A DNA stretch of 64,000 nucleotides from Sphingomonas bacterium. Its GTDB lineage: Bacteria; Pseudomonadota; Alphaproteobacteria; Sphingomonadales; Sphingomonadaceae. A program made the position numbers and the translations under genes. Within the stretch, counting starts at the first letter, position 1. Each line of letters starts with the position of its first letter. Positions 1 through 8,380 of the stretch are shown one piece after another. The notes under the pieces are model-generated. The model searched no databases. It had not been told where the DNA came from and saw only the letters and a list, made by a program, of their open reading frames with translations. The stretch covers positions 1 to 64,000 of the forward strand of contig NZ_CAHJWJ010000008.1 of NCBI RefSeq assembly GCF_903642285.1, given 5' to 3'.

Positions 1-506
1 CCGAACCCGCCGCCGCCGCCGCGGTTCCCGCCGGCGGGTGCGTTCGCGCGTCCCCCGCCGCCATAGCCGCCCGCCGACCCGCCGCCCATGTCGTCCCCGC
101 CGCTCGCCCAATCGTCGCCGCCGCCCCGACTTGCGCCACCACCACCGCCGCCGGGCGCGCCGTCGAGCATCGTGAGCATCGAGTTGAAGCCCTGCAGCAC
201 GATCTCGGTCGAATAGCGATCCGCGCCCGACTGGTCCTGCCATTTACGCGTCGTCAGCGCGCCCTCGATATAGACCTTGGACCCTTTGCGCAGATATTTC
301 TCGGCAACCGTGGCCAGACCCTCGTTGAAGACCTTCACCGTGTGCCATTCGGTCTTTTCCTTGCGCTCGCCCGAATTGCGGTCCTTCCACGATTCGGACG
401 TGGCGATCCGCATCTCGACGACCTTGCCGCCGTTCTGGAAGCTGCGGCTTTCGGGATCCTTGCCCAGATTGCCGACGAGAATGACCTTGTTGACGCTGCC
501 TGCCAT
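1..506 (-). CDS. ssb: Single-stranded DNA-binding protein (C-terminus outside window)
   Basis: SSB coats single-stranded DNA during replication, recombination and repair. Reading from ATG at 506 the product begins [19 protein letters not shown], the classic bacterial SSB start. It continues through the OB-fold, with [20 protein letters not shown] and [20 protein letters not shown] visible, to about residue 110. A long glycine-rich linker follows (GGG runs with scattered Asp, Ser, Ala and Arg), which explains the extreme CGG/CCG bias of the first 200 bases. The acidic C-terminal tip lies beyond base 1. The start is 9 bases after the feoB stop on the same strand, so the two may share a transcript. 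Confidence 0.95.
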   Translation of the reverse strand, partial: MAGSVNKVILVGNLGKDPESRSFQNGGKVVEMRIATSESWKDRNSGERKEKTEWHTVKVFNEGLATVAEKYLRKGSKVYIEGALTTRKWQDQSGADRYSTEIVLQGFNSMLTMLDGAPGGGGGGASRGGGDDWASGGDDMGGGSAGGYGGGGRANAPAGGNRGGGGGF

Positions 507-515
507 ATTGCCTCG

Positions 516-2381
516 CTAGAGACCGGCGAGAACCGCCAGCCAGTAAGTGATTCCGGCGAACACATACGCCGCCACGAACAGGTACGTTACCATGAACGCG
601 GGCCACTTCCACCCGTTCGTCTCACGCCGGGTCACCGCGATCGTCGAAATGCATTGCGGGGCGAAGACGAACCACATCAGGAAGGCCAGCGCGGTCGGCA
701 GGTGCCAATGGCCGCGCAGATTGCTCGCCATCGCCTCGCCGCCCGACGCGCTTTCGGGATTGTCGATCGCATAGACCGTTCCGATCGCCGCGACCGCGAC
801 CTCGCGCGCGGCCATCGCCGGGATCAGCGCCAGGACGATGTCGCGGTTGAACCCGATCGGCGCGAACGCCGGCGCGATCCCGTTCGCGATCCGCCCGGCG
901 ATCGAATAATCGACCGCGGAAATGCGCGAATGTTCGGGCGGTTTGGGGAAACTGAGCAACGCCCACAGGATGATCGTCGAGGCCAGGATGATCGTGCCGG
1001 CGCGCTGCAGGAAGATCAGCGCGCGGCTCCATAGCCCGATCCCGAGATCGCGCAGCCGCGGCAGCTGGTATTTGGGCATCTCCATCATGAAGCCCGACGA
1101 CGCGCCCTTGGTGACGGTCCGGCGCAGCACCAGCGCGGCGACGAACGCGCCGACGATGCCGAGGACGTACAGCGCCAGCATCACCAGCCCCTGCAGGCCG
1201 ACGAACGGCAGCACGCGGATATTGGGGATGAACGCGCCGATGACCAATGTGTAGACGGGCAGCCGCGCGGAGCAGGTCATCAGCGGCGCGATCAGGATGG
1301 TCGTCAGCCGGTCCTTCTCGTCGTCGATCGTCCGCGTCGCCATGATGCCGGGGATCGCGCAGGCGAAGCTCGACAGCAGCGGGATGAACGCGCGCCCCGA
1401 CAACCCCACGCCCGCCATCAGCCGGTCCATCAGGAACGCCGCACGGACCATGTAGCCGGTCGCCTCCAGCGCCAGGATGAACAGGAACAGGATCAGGATC
1501 TGCGGCAGGAACTTCACCACCGCCCCGACCCCCGCGATCCCGCCGTCGGTGATCAGCGACCGCAGCACCGAATCGGGCAGGACGCCCTTCACCAGCCCGG
1601 CGATCCGGTCGAACCCGGCGGCGATGGCGTCGGCCGGGGCGGCCCCTGCAAAGAACACCGCCTGGAACATGACGAACAGGATCGCCAGCAGCAGGATCGG
1701 CCCGGCGACCGGATGCAGCGCCACCGCATCGAACGCATGCGTCCAGCGGCGGACGGGCGATTCGGAAATCGTCGCCTTCGCGGCGATCGCGCGCGCGCGG
1801 CGTTGGAGCGTGACGATATCGGCCTGTATCGCGCTCGCGTCCGACGTGCGCGGCCGCGTGGCGCTATTCCCGATAACATCGGCCAGCACCGCGCGCAGCC
1901 GGTCGATCCCGCGCCTGCGCACAGCGACGGTCGCGACGACGGGCACCCCAAGCTCGCCTTCCAGAACTACGGGATCGAGCGTCAGCCCGTCGCGCTCGGC
2001 CAGGTCGACCATGTTGAGCGCGACGACGACCGGCAGACCCAGCGCGATCAGCTGCAACGTGAAGCGAAGATGATTGTCGAGATTGGCGGCATCGACCACG
2101 ACGACCAGCGCATCGGGCAATCGCTCGCCGGATTGCGCACCCGTCAGGACATCGCGGGTGACTCGTTCGTCCGGCGACGACGGTTCCAGACTATAGGCAC
2201 CGGGCAAGTCGACCAGTTCGACCGGACGGCCGTCGTCGAGCACCAGTCGCCCCGAATGCCGCTCGACCGTAACCCCGGGATAATTGCCGACCTTCTGCCG
2301 CGCCCCCGTCAGCGCGTTGAACAGCGCGCTCTTGCCGGCATTGGGGTTGCCGACCATCGCGACCAGCGGTGCGGCGTTCAT
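516..2381 (-). CDS. feoB: Ferrous iron transport protein B
   Basis: Inner-membrane Fe(II) transporter with a cytosolic G domain. The 621-residue product starts with the G1 loop GNPNAGKS at residues 11-18. DLPGAYSLEP (G3) and NMVD (G4) follow, then a spacer helical region and a polytopic membrane core from about residue 225 with two Gate-like repeats. Its length fits the compact form of the family, without a long C-terminal extension. feoA lies 13 bases upstream on the same strand, and no feoC is visible. A Fur-like palindrome precedes feoA, so induction under iron limitation is inferred for the pair. Confidence 0.96.
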   Translation of the reverse strand: MNAAPLVAMVGNPNAGKSALFNALTGARQKVGNYPGVTVERHSGRLVLDDGRPVELVDLPGAYSLEPSSPDERVTRDVLTGAQSGERLPDALVVVVDAANLDNHLRFTLQLIALGLPVVVALNMVDLAERDGLTLDPVVLEGELGVPVVATVAVRRRGIDRLRAVLADVIGNSATRPRTSDASAIQADIVTLQRRARAIAAKATISESPVRRWTHAFDAVALHPVAGPILLLAILFVMFQAVFFAGAAPADAIAAGFDRIAGLVKGVLPDSVLRSLITDGGIAGVGAVVKFLPQILILFLFILALEATGYMVRAAFLMDRLMAGVGLSGRAFIPLLSSFACAIPGIMATRTIDDEKDRLTTILIAPLMTCSARLPVYTLVIGAFIPNIRVLPFVGLQGLVMLALYVLGIVGAFVAALVLRRTVTKGASSGFMMEMPKYQLPRLRDLGIGLWSRALIFLQRAGTIILASTIILWALLSFPKPPEHSRISAVDYSIAGRIANGIAPAFAPIGFNRDIVLALIPAMAAREVAVAAIGTVYAIDNPESASGGEAMASNLRGHWHLPTALAFLMWFVFAPQCISTIAVTRRETNGWKWPAFMVTYLFVAAYVFAGITYWLAVLAGL

Positions 2382-2394
2382 CTAGCGTGCGGAC

Positions 2395-2658
2395 CTAGGC
2401 CGGACGGACATGGATCGCGGCGGCGACCGCGCGGCGCAATGCCACGGTCATCCGCCCGATCCGGCACGCGATCGGCCCGCGGCCGAGCGTCGCGCGGTGC
2501 AGCACCTCGACCGCGACGCCTTCGTCGAACCCCAGTTCGCGCAACCGCCGCGCCTCGGGCACCGCTAGCCGCGCCCAGTCGATATCCGCGACCACCGCGC
2601 TTTGGCGGCGGGGCAGGGCTTCGAGGCTCAGGGAATCGAAACGGATCGCGGTCGCCAT
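2395..2658 (-). CDS. feoA: FeoA family protein
   Basis: Small SH3-like accessory protein of the Feo iron uptake system, 87 residues. The product has the usual FeoA pattern: RRLRELGFDEGVAVEVLHRA in the middle (the L-x-x-LGF-x-x-G-x-x-V motif), then GPIACRIGRMTVALRR towards the end, where most FeoA proteins carry a G-D-P-x-x-x-x-V-x-G strand. It is the first gene of a feoA-feoB pair on the minus strand. The start at 2658 lies 20-45 bases downstream of an AT-rich palindrome that resembles an alphaproteobacterial Fur box. Confidence 0.9.
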   Translation of the reverse strand: MATAIRFDSLSLEALPRRQSAVVADIDWARLAVPEARRLRELGFDEGVAVEVLHRATLGRGPIACRIGRMTVALRRAVAAAIHVRPA

Positions 2659-2677
2659 GGGATGGCATGTAGGTCAA

Positions 2678-2700
2678 TTGCGATTGATTATCAATTACCA
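2678..2700 (-). promoter_or_regulatory. Fur-like operator upstream of feoAB
   Basis: An AT-rich 13-bp perfect palindrome, ATTGATTATCAAT (2683-2695), stands out in very GC-rich DNA directly before feoA. With its flanks (TTGCG on the left, TACCATTCGC on the right) it resembles the Fur sites described in Caulobacter and relatives, which combine TGC(A/G)A, a central ATTAT/ATTCG and CAATTGC. Position and context support an iron-responsive operator. No footprint data are available here. Confidence 0.65.
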
Positions 2701-2723
2701 TTCGCGTCATGTTCTCGACGGCA

Positions 2724-3371
2724 TCACGCCACCGGATAGCGCAATCGTCCGATGAAGCGCGACAGGCTCGGCCGGAATTCGGCGCGCTTGACGATGCCGG
2801 CCTTCGCCTTCTCGAACCGCATGATCCCGGCGATCCGGCGCGCCAGGAACGCGCGTGTGTCGGCGAAATCCTCGCTGTCGTCGTCGAGGAACACCGTGAT
2901 CGTCGCGCCGTAGACGCCGAGCAGGATCGCGCGCTTCGTGTAATGGTTGTAATCCGTCGCGATATCACCCGCGGTCCGCCAGATCAGGTCGACCGTCCGC
3001 CATCCCAGCCGCGCCCCGCGCGCAAGGTTCTGCGGCAGCGCGAGGACCGCCAGCGCACGGCGCAGCGCCTCCCGATCGGATGCCATCGCGCTCAACCGCG
3101 CCTCCACCAGCGCGGCGATCCGCTCCCGCACCTTCAGCGCGGCGATATCGGACGATGCGGCGACCATCGTCCGGTCGATATCGGCGAACCATGAATCGAT
3201 CATGTCGACCGCGCCGCGCGGGAAAGCGAGCGCCGCGACCTCGCGGTCGACCCCCGCACTCTGCGCCGCGATGTCGCGCGCGGCATCGCCCCAGCCGTCG
3301 AACGCGGCATTGGCGGCGATCGAGGGCACGAGCAGTTCGCGGATTTCGTCGAGCGTCGGGTCGTCGGTCAT
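2724..3371 (-). CDS. COQ9 family protein
   Basis: COQ9 proteins assist ubiquinone biosynthesis; they have a TetR-like fold that binds lipids and support the hydroxylase Coq7. The 215-residue product shows the helical COQ9 pattern, notably ALAFPRGAVDMIDSWF, ERIAALVEARL, GWRTVDLIWRTAGDIATDYN and YTKRAILLGVYGATITVFLDD, the last two being the signature C-terminal half. Reading upstream in frame runs into arginine-rich non-protein sequence opposite the transporter gene, so ATG 3371 is chosen. It overlaps the stop of the upstream transporter by 4 bases (ATGA), indicating translational coupling. Confidence 0.88.
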   Translation of the reverse strand: MTDDPTLDEIRELLVPSIAANAAFDGWGDAARDIAAQSAGVDREVAALAFPRGAVDMIDSWFADIDRTMVAASSDIAALKVRERIAALVEARLSAMASDREALRRALAVLALPQNLARGARLGWRTVDLIWRTAGDIATDYNHYTKRAILLGVYGATITVFLDDDSEDFADTRAFLARRIAGIMRFEKAKAGIVKRAEFRPSLSRFIGRLRYPVA

Positions 3372-4336
3372 ATATCGTCCTTCGCCGCAAGATGCGCCGC
3401 ACCGACGGCCGGCGCAACCCGTATGGGTCGTCGTACGAGAACCAAGGCCGCCGCGACCATTGCAGCGCCGATCAGGTCGGCGGCACCCGGCCGCTCGGCA
3501 TATATGATCCAGCCGACCGTCCCCGCCACGATCGGCTGGATCAGCAGCGCGATCCCGATCACCAGCGGCGGCAGTTTGCCCAGCGCATAGACCATCGCGC
3601 CCTGCCCGAGCACCTGGCTGGCCAGCGCCAGCGCGACGAGCGGGCCCCAATGCGTCGGCACGATCCGCTCCCCCATCAGCAGCGCTAAGATCAGCAGCGG
3701 GACGATGCTGGCAACGGTCGAGATCGTCAGCACCGGGATCGGTGCCATCGCCGTCCGCGCGCGCGCCACCATCACCAGATACACCGTGTAGAGCGCACCC
3801 GCGAGCACGCACAGCAGGTCGCCCGTCAGATGCCGCGGGTCGAGCGCATAGGATCGCCCCATCAGCAACGCCGCACCCGCAAAGGCCAGCAGCAGCGCCC
3901 AACGCTGCATCCGCGTCGGCAGGCTGCGCGTCGCGACGAAGCCGTAGAGCGGGAACAGCAACGTCGCCGAATTGCCGAACAGCGTGGCGTTGGCGAGCGT
4001 CGTGCGAAGGATGCCGAGATGCCAGCTGGCGAGATCGGCCGCGAACGCGATCCCGCTCGCCGCCAGCAGCAGCCACATGACCGGCGTCAACCGCACCGGT
4101 CGCGCGCCGCTCGCCAGCGCGCCGACGATCAGCAGCGGCGCGGCGAGCGCGATCCGCCAGAACGCCGCCGCGACCGGACCGGTATCCGCCATGCGGACGA
4201 ACCACGGCCCGAAGGCGAGCGCGACGTTGGCGACCACGACGGCGGCGAAAGCGCGCGCCGGAACGCGGGCGGTCGCGGGGATGACAGGATCGCTCGTCGG
4301 GGCAGCAGAAATTCTTTGCGGGCGGGCGGCGTGCAT
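3368..4336 (-). CDS. EamA/DMT-superfamily transporter
   Basis: The 322-residue product is a polytopic membrane protein with about ten hydrophobic helices arranged as two EamA repeats (roughly residues 28-155 and 170-300). Typical repeat ends include FVATRSLPTRMQRWALLLAF in the first and AERPGAADLIGAAMVAAALV in the second. Such proteins export metabolites or amino acids, but the substrate cannot be told from sequence. It shares a 4-base overlap with the COQ9 gene. The first 25 residues are polar, so a start further in is possible. Confidence 0.88.
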   Translation of the reverse strand: MHAARPQRISAAPTSDPVIPATARVPARAFAAVVVANVALAFGPWFVRMADTGPVAAAFWRIALAAPLLIVGALASGARPVRLTPVMWLLLAASGIAFAADLASWHLGILRTTLANATLFGNSATLLFPLYGFVATRSLPTRMQRWALLLAFAGAALLMGRSYALDPRHLTGDLLCVLAGALYTVYLVMVARARTAMAPIPVLTISTVASIVPLLILALLMGERIVPTHWGPLVALALASQVLGQGAMVYALGKLPPLVIGIALLIQPIVAGTVGWIIYAERPGAADLIGAAMVAAALVLVRRPIRVAPAVGAAHLAAKDDI

Positions 4337-4396
4337 GCCGCCCTTTAGCGACCTATGTTCCGCGCGTCAGGCACTGAAACGGGAAGCCCAGCGACG

Positions 4397-5485
4397 ATGC
4401 CCAATCTGTTCGACCCAATCCGGCTCGGTGCGATTGATGCGCCCAGCCGTATCCTCATGGCACCGCTGACCCGCGGCCGTGCGCAGAAATCCGGCGTGCC
4501 CACTGCGATCATGGCGGACTATTATACGCAGCGCGCGACCGCCGGGCTGATCATCAGCGAGGCGACGGGGATGAGCCGCGAAGGGCTCGGTTGGCCGTTC
4601 GCGCCCGGTCTGTGGACCGACGAACAGGTCGAAGGCTGGAAGCCGGTGACGGCTGCGGTGCATGGTGCAGGCGGCCGCATCGTCGCCCAGCTATGGCACA
4701 TGGGCCGGCAGGTGCATTCGTCGGTGATCGGCGGCCAGCCGGTCTCGTCCTCCGCGACTCGCACGCCGGGGCAAGCGCACACGTTCGAAGGCAAGCAGGA
4801 TTTCGAGACCGCGCGACCGCTCGACATCGCGGAAATCCCGCGATTGCTCGACGATTATGCGCTGGCCACGACGAACGCGATCGCCGCCGGGTTCGACGGC
4901 GTGCAGATTCATGCCGCCAATGGCTATCTGATCGACCAGTTCCTGCGCGACAACGCGAATTTCCGCGACGATCGCTACGGGGGCAGCGCGGAGAATCGAA
5001 TCCGTCTTCTCCGCGAAGTGACGGAGCGCGTCGCCTCCGTCGCCGGCGCGGATCGCACCGCGGTGCGCCTGTCGCCCAACGGCGAGTCGCAGGGCGTGGA
5101 CGACAGCAATCCGGAAAGCGTGTTCCTGCCCGCCGCCAAGGCGCTCGACGAGATCGGCATCGCCTTCCTCGAACTGCGCGAGCCCGGGCCCGAGGGGACG
5201 TTCGGCCGTACCGACGTACCGCGGCTCTCGCCGAAAATCCGCCAGGTCTTCGACGGCCCGCTGATCACGAACTCGGATTATTTCACGCGCGAACAGGCGC
5301 AGGCCGCACTCGACACGGGCGATGTCGACGCGATCAGCTTCGGCCGCGCGTTCATCGGGAACCCCGACCTGCCCGAACGCCTGCGCACCGGCGCGGCGCT
5401 GGCGAAGGACGATCCCAGGACGTGGTACAGCCGGGGGGCCGAGGGGTATATCGACTATCCGGCGCTTGAGACGGTAGAGGCGTAA
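4397..5485 (+). CDS. Old Yellow Enzyme family alkene reductase
   Basis: FMN-dependent NAD(P)H oxidoreductase that reduces activated C=C bonds or nitro groups (NemA/OYE class), cytosolic. The 362-residue product starts MPNLFDPIRLGAIDAPSRIL and shows MAPLTRGRA, the substrate-binding IHAANGYLIDQFLRD (His and Asn of the OYE H-x-x-N motif), RDDRYGGSAENRIRLL and the FMN-phosphate region near FGRAFIGNPDLPERL. An ATG 14 codons upstream is in frame, but the family start is at 4397, preceded by an AGCGACG stretch. It stands alone on the plus strand between two minus-strand groups. Confidence 0.92.
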   Translation: MPNLFDPIRLGAIDAPSRILMAPLTRGRAQKSGVPTAIMADYYTQRATAGLIISEATGMSREGLGWPFAPGLWTDEQVEGWKPVTAAVHGAGGRIVAQLWHMGRQVHSSVIGGQPVSSSATRTPGQAHTFEGKQDFETARPLDIAEIPRLLDDYALATTNAIAAGFDGVQIHAANGYLIDQFLRDNANFRDDRYGGSAENRIRLLREVTERVASVAGADRTAVRLSPNGESQGVDDSNPESVFLPAAKALDEIGIAFLELREPGPEGTFGRTDVPRLSPKIRQVFDGPLITNSDYFTREQAQAALDTGDVDAISFGRAFIGNPDLPERLRTGAALAKDDPRTWYSRGAEGYIDYPALETVEA

Positions 5486-5540
5486 GCCGCTTCCATCCTG
5501 GCGATCCGGACTAATCCTAATGTCCGCCGCCGGTAAACTG

Positions 5541-5643
5541 CCACCCCGGCGAAGGCCGGAGCCCAGTTGCAATCCGGTCATGAGGGCGGTTGCGCTTCGT
5601 TACAGATGCTTACCCAACTGGGCCCCGGCCTCCGCCGGGGTGG
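5541..5643. repeat. Long imperfect inverted repeat (REP/hairpin-like)
   Basis: Bases 5541-5569 and 5615-5643 are inverted copies, matching at about 27 of 29 positions. They are built around CCCCGGCGAAGGCCGGAG and its complement, separated by about 45 bases. Transcribed in either direction this gives a very stable stem. Similar CCCCGGCGAAGGCCGGGG units are scattered between genes in sphingomonad genomes. It lies between two convergent genes, so it may also act as a terminator. No transposase is adjacent. Confidence 0.7.
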
Positions 5644-5684
5644 GGCGTAGCGGCCTGCATCTAGAGGAGGATGACCTTACATCG

Positions 5685-5730
5685 AACCGTCGTTGCGAGA
5701 AACGAAGCGACGCGGCAACCCGAGTCTTAT
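5685..5730. repeat. Possible dispersed intergenic repeat unit
   Basis: The stretch CGTTGCGAGAAACGAAGCGA followed by CGCGGCAA resembles another short intergenic repeat often met in alphaproteobacterial genomes (TCGTTGCGAG-like units with GCGAAGC cores). Only one copy is visible in this window, so the call rests on recognition of the motif rather than on repetition seen here. Confidence 0.3.
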
Positions 5731-5773
5731 GCAGCGCGCGGTGGCAATAAGGCCAACGGCGATGCGCATGCGT

Positions 5774-6202
5774 TCAACTTCCGTTCAAGACCCGGGGCCC
5801 GCCCCCCGCCTCTTCGCGCCGACGCAGCGTGATCCACCAACGCTCGCGCTCCGACCTGACCGCCGCGTCACACGTTTCCAATACGGTAACGACGACGCAT
5901 ATCTCGGCGTCATAGGCCTTGCGGAGTTGGTGATGGATGGCGCGGTAATCTTTCGTCGGGTCGCCGTGCCAGAAACGTCCTTCGATCATGCTTCGGACGT
6001 TCTGGGGATAATCGCGCAATCGCTTCCGAAGCACCTTGGCCTTTCCGACATAGAGTCCTTCGCCTTCGATGGACCACTGATAGACGCCGGCTCCATCCAT
6101 ATTGACGGACGCATCGACGATCAGATGAAACCAGTCTCGCCGAAGTTCTGGCCGCGGTGAGGAGGCTTCGGTGAAAAGCACCGGCTCGGCCACCGGCGTC
6201 AC
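5774..6202 (-). CDS. GIY-YIG-like nuclease-domain protein
   Basis: The 142-residue product has [20 protein letters not shown] (about residues 38-57), which matches the GIY...YIG core of the GIY-YIG fold with Val-Tyr and Tyr-Val-Gly in the key places. An Arg-rich helix (LRKRLRDYP) and a C-terminal ERERWWI helix that could supply the metal-binding Glu follow. Function is unknown; small proteins of this kind are usually annotated as GIY-YIG nuclease family. Its start overlaps the ribH stop by four bases (ATGA), so it is translated as the last gene of the riboflavin operon. The functional link to flavin synthesis is unclear. Confidence 0.75.
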   Translation of the reverse strand: MTPVAEPVLFTEASSPRPELRRDWFHLIVDASVNMDGAGVYQWSIEGEGLYVGKAKVLRKRLRDYPQNVRSMIEGRFWHGDPTKDYRAIHHQLRKAYDAEICVVVTVLETCDAAVRSERERWWITLRRREEAGGGPRVLNGS

Positions 6203-6621
6203 CGCGCGAACCGGTCCTTCAGCGCCAGCATCGCCAACGCCGCGGTCGCCGCGCCGCCGCCCTTGTCGAGCTGCGTAGGCTCGGCACGGACGATCGCCTG
6301 CGCCTCGTCCTCGGTCGTCAGGATGCCGTTGCCGATCGCGAGCCCGTCCATCGACAATGCCATCAGCCCGCGCGCGCTTTCGCCGGCGACGATCTCAAAA
6401 TGATAGGTCTCCCCGCGGATGACGACGCCGAGTGCGACATAGGCGTCGTAGCGCCCGCTTTCGGACGCCAGTGCGATCGCGCCCGGCACCTCCAGCGCGC
6501 CGGGGACGGTGATCGTTTCGTGACTGTGCCCCGCCGTCTCGATCGCCGCGCGCGCGCCCGCCAGCAGCAGGTCGTTCAAATGGTCGTAGAAGCGCGCCTC
6601 GACGATCAGGACAAGTGCCAT
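6199..6621 (-). CDS. ribH: 6,7-dimethyl-8-ribityllumazine synthase
   Basis: Condenses the ribityl pyrimidine with dihydroxybutanone phosphate to give lumazine, the penultimate riboflavin step. The 140-residue product begins [20 protein letters not shown]. It has [35 protein letters not shown] and [13 protein letters not shown], the standard RibH segments; the GETYHFE His is the catalytic general acid/base. The start ATG overlaps the ribBX stop by one base (TGATG). Reading further upstream in this frame gives only non-protein sequence, so the start is firm. Confidence 0.95.
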   Translation of the reverse strand: MALVLIVEARFYDHLNDLLLAGARAAIETAGHSHETITVPGALEVPGAIALASESGRYDAYVALGVVIRGETYHFEIVAGESARGLMALSMDGLAIGNGILTTEDEAQAIVRAEPTQLDKGGGAATAALAMLALKDRFAR

Positions 6622-7772
6622 CAATCTCCCCCCGTGCCGGGAATCGGGCGTTCGCCGACGATCGACAGGCCATAGCCTTCCAGACCGACCAGCGTGTGGT
6701 GCGTGTTGGTCAGCAGGATCATTTCCTCGACCCCCAATTCGGCGAGGATCTGCGCACCGACGCCGTAATCGCGCAGCTCCTCGACCTCGGGCGCGCCAGC
6801 ACCCTTGCCCTCGCCGCGCAGCTTGATGAAGCGCGACAGCGAATCCTTCATCGGCCGGTTGATGACGACGATGACCCCGGTTCCGTCCTCGGCGATCGTC
6901 TCCATCGATCGCGACAACAGCCCCGACCGCTCCGACGCTTCGCCGAACATGTCGACGAAGAAGGATGCGGTATGCATCCGGACCAGCGTCGGCTTCTCCG
7001 GATCGATCCGGCCCTTCACCAGCGTGATCGTCTCGTCGCCCGTCGCCTTGTTGTGGAACGTCATCGCCTTCCACGTGCCGCCCCAGCGCGATTCGAAATT
7101 CATCTCCGCGCGCTTCTCGACCAGATGGTCGTGGCGGCGGCGATAGGCGATCAGGTCGCGGATCGTGCCGATCTTGAGGTTATGCAGTTGCGCGAAAGAG
7201 ACGAGGTCGTCGAGCCGGCTCATCGTGCCGTCGTCGTTCATGATCTCGCAGATCACGCCCGACGGATTGAGTCCGGCGAGCCGCGCGACGTCGACCGCCG
7301 CTTCGGTATGGCCCGCGCGTACCAATACCCCGCCGTCGCGCGCGACCAGCGGGAAGACATGGCCGGGCGTCACGATCTCGTCGCGGCCCTTGCCTGCGTC
7401 GATCGCGACCGCGACCGTGCGCGCGCGGTCGGCGGCGGAGATCCCCGTCGTCACCCCGTCGCGCGCCTCGATCGAAGTGGTGAACGCGGTCTCGTGCCGA
7501 GTGCCGTTATTGCGGCTCATCAGCCCGAGGCCGAGCGCGTCGACGCGTTTCTTCGTCAGCGCGAGGCAGATGAGCCCGCGGCCATGGCGCGCCATGAAGT
7601 TGATCTTCTCCGGCGTCGCCATCTGCGCCGGGATGACCAGATCGCCCTCGTTCTCGCGGTCCTCGTCGTCGACCAGGATGAACATCCGCCCGTTGCGCGC
7701 CTCGTCGACGATCTCCTCGGGGCTGGAGAGATATCCATGGCGCAGGCGTGCGAGTTCAGCCGGCTTTTGCAC
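6621..7772 (-). CDS. ribB: 3,4-dihydroxy-2-butanone-4-phosphate synthase with degenerate GTP cyclohydrolase II domain (RibBX type)
   Basis: Makes dihydroxybutanone phosphate from ribulose 5-phosphate for riboflavin synthesis. From GTG 7772 the product has 383 residues. The RibB half carries the acidic loop [11 protein letters not shown] at residues 35-45, [20 protein letters not shown] and [10 protein letters not shown]. The second half has the RibA outline ([43 protein letters not shown]), but the zinc cysteines and the CDCG motif of true GTP cyclohydrolase II are absent: FFVD and SERSG stand at those places. Hybrid proteins with an inactive RibA-like half are known as RibBX. The GTG start overlaps the ribE end by 17 bases; no nearer ATG fits. 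Confidence 0.92.
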   Translation of the reverse strand: MQKPAELARLRHGYLSSPEEIVDEARNGRMFILVDDEDRENEGDLVIPAQMATPEKINFMARHGRGLICLALTKKRVDALGLGLMSRNNGTRHETAFTTSIEARDGVTTGISAADRARTVAVAIDAGKGRDEIVTPGHVFPLVARDGGVLVRAGHTEAAVDVARLAGLNPSGVICEIMNDDGTMSRLDDLVSFAQLHNLKIGTIRDLIAYRRRHDHLVEKRAEMNFESRWGGTWKAMTFHNKATGDETITLVKGRIDPEKPTLVRMHTASFFVDMFGEASERSGLLSRSMETIAEDGTGVIVVINRPMKDSLSRFIKLRGEGKGAGAPEVEELRDYGVGAQILAELGVEEMILLTNTHHTLVGLEGYGLSIVGERPIPGTGGD

Positions 7773-8379
7773 GATAATGATCCATCCGCTGGAGGTAACG
7801 GGCGAGTACGTCGATCTCGATATTGACCGCCTGGCCCGGCACGAGCGCACCGAGCGTGGTCATCGCCTGGGTATGGGGAATGACGTTGATGCTGAAGAGC
7901 GACGCGTCTGCCGCATCCTCGACGGTGTTGACGGTCAGCGAGACGCCGTCGACCGTCACCGATCCCTTGGCGGCGATGAAGGGCGCGATATCGGCCGGTA
8001 CGCGGATCGCGATTCGTTTCGAGTCGCCTTCCGGGTCGACGTCGACGATCGTCGCCAAACCATCGACATGCCCGGTGACGATATGCCCGCCCAGTTCGTC
8101 GCCCAATTTCATCGCGCGTTCGAGATTGAGGCGACGGCCCTGCATCCACTGGTCCGCCGCGGTACGCGCGATCGTCTCCCCCGAGACGTCGACCGCGAAC
8201 CAGCCGGGCGCCCCGGCAGGGGATTTGTCGACGACGGTCAGGCACACCCCCGAACAGGCGATCGACGCACCGAGGTCGATCCCTGCGGTGTCGTAGGTGG
8301 TCGAGACCACGACGCGCGTATCGCCCCGCGTCTCGACTCGGTCGATCCTGCCGATATCGGTGATGATGCCCGTAAACAT
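7756..8379 (-). CDS. ribE: Riboflavin synthase, alpha subunit
   Basis: Dismutates two lumazine molecules into riboflavin. The 207-residue product starts MFTGIITDIGRIDRVETRGD and contains the two lumazine-binding repeats of the family, seen in SIACSGVCLTVVD (about residue 40) and GSVTVDGVSLTVN (about residue 140), plus GGHIVTGHVDG between them. ATG 8379 lies one base after the ribD stop, and the downstream ribBX start lies inside the 3' end of this gene, so the four rib genes are tightly coupled. Confidence 0.95.
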   Translation of the reverse strand: MFTGIITDIGRIDRVETRGDTRVVVSTTYDTAGIDLGASIACSGVCLTVVDKSPAGAPGWFAVDVSGETIARTAADQWMQGRRLNLERAMKLGDELGGHIVTGHVDGLATIVDVDPEGDSKRIAIRVPADIAPFIAAKGSVTVDGVSLTVNTVEDAADASLFSINVIPHTQAMTTLGALVPGQAVNIEIDVLARYLQRMDHYRAKAG

Positions 8380-8380
8380 G

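Noticed and set aside
1..240. CGG/CCG-rich run as a possible repeat or structural element
   Set aside because: It is explained by the glycine-rich linker of SSB read on the minus strand.
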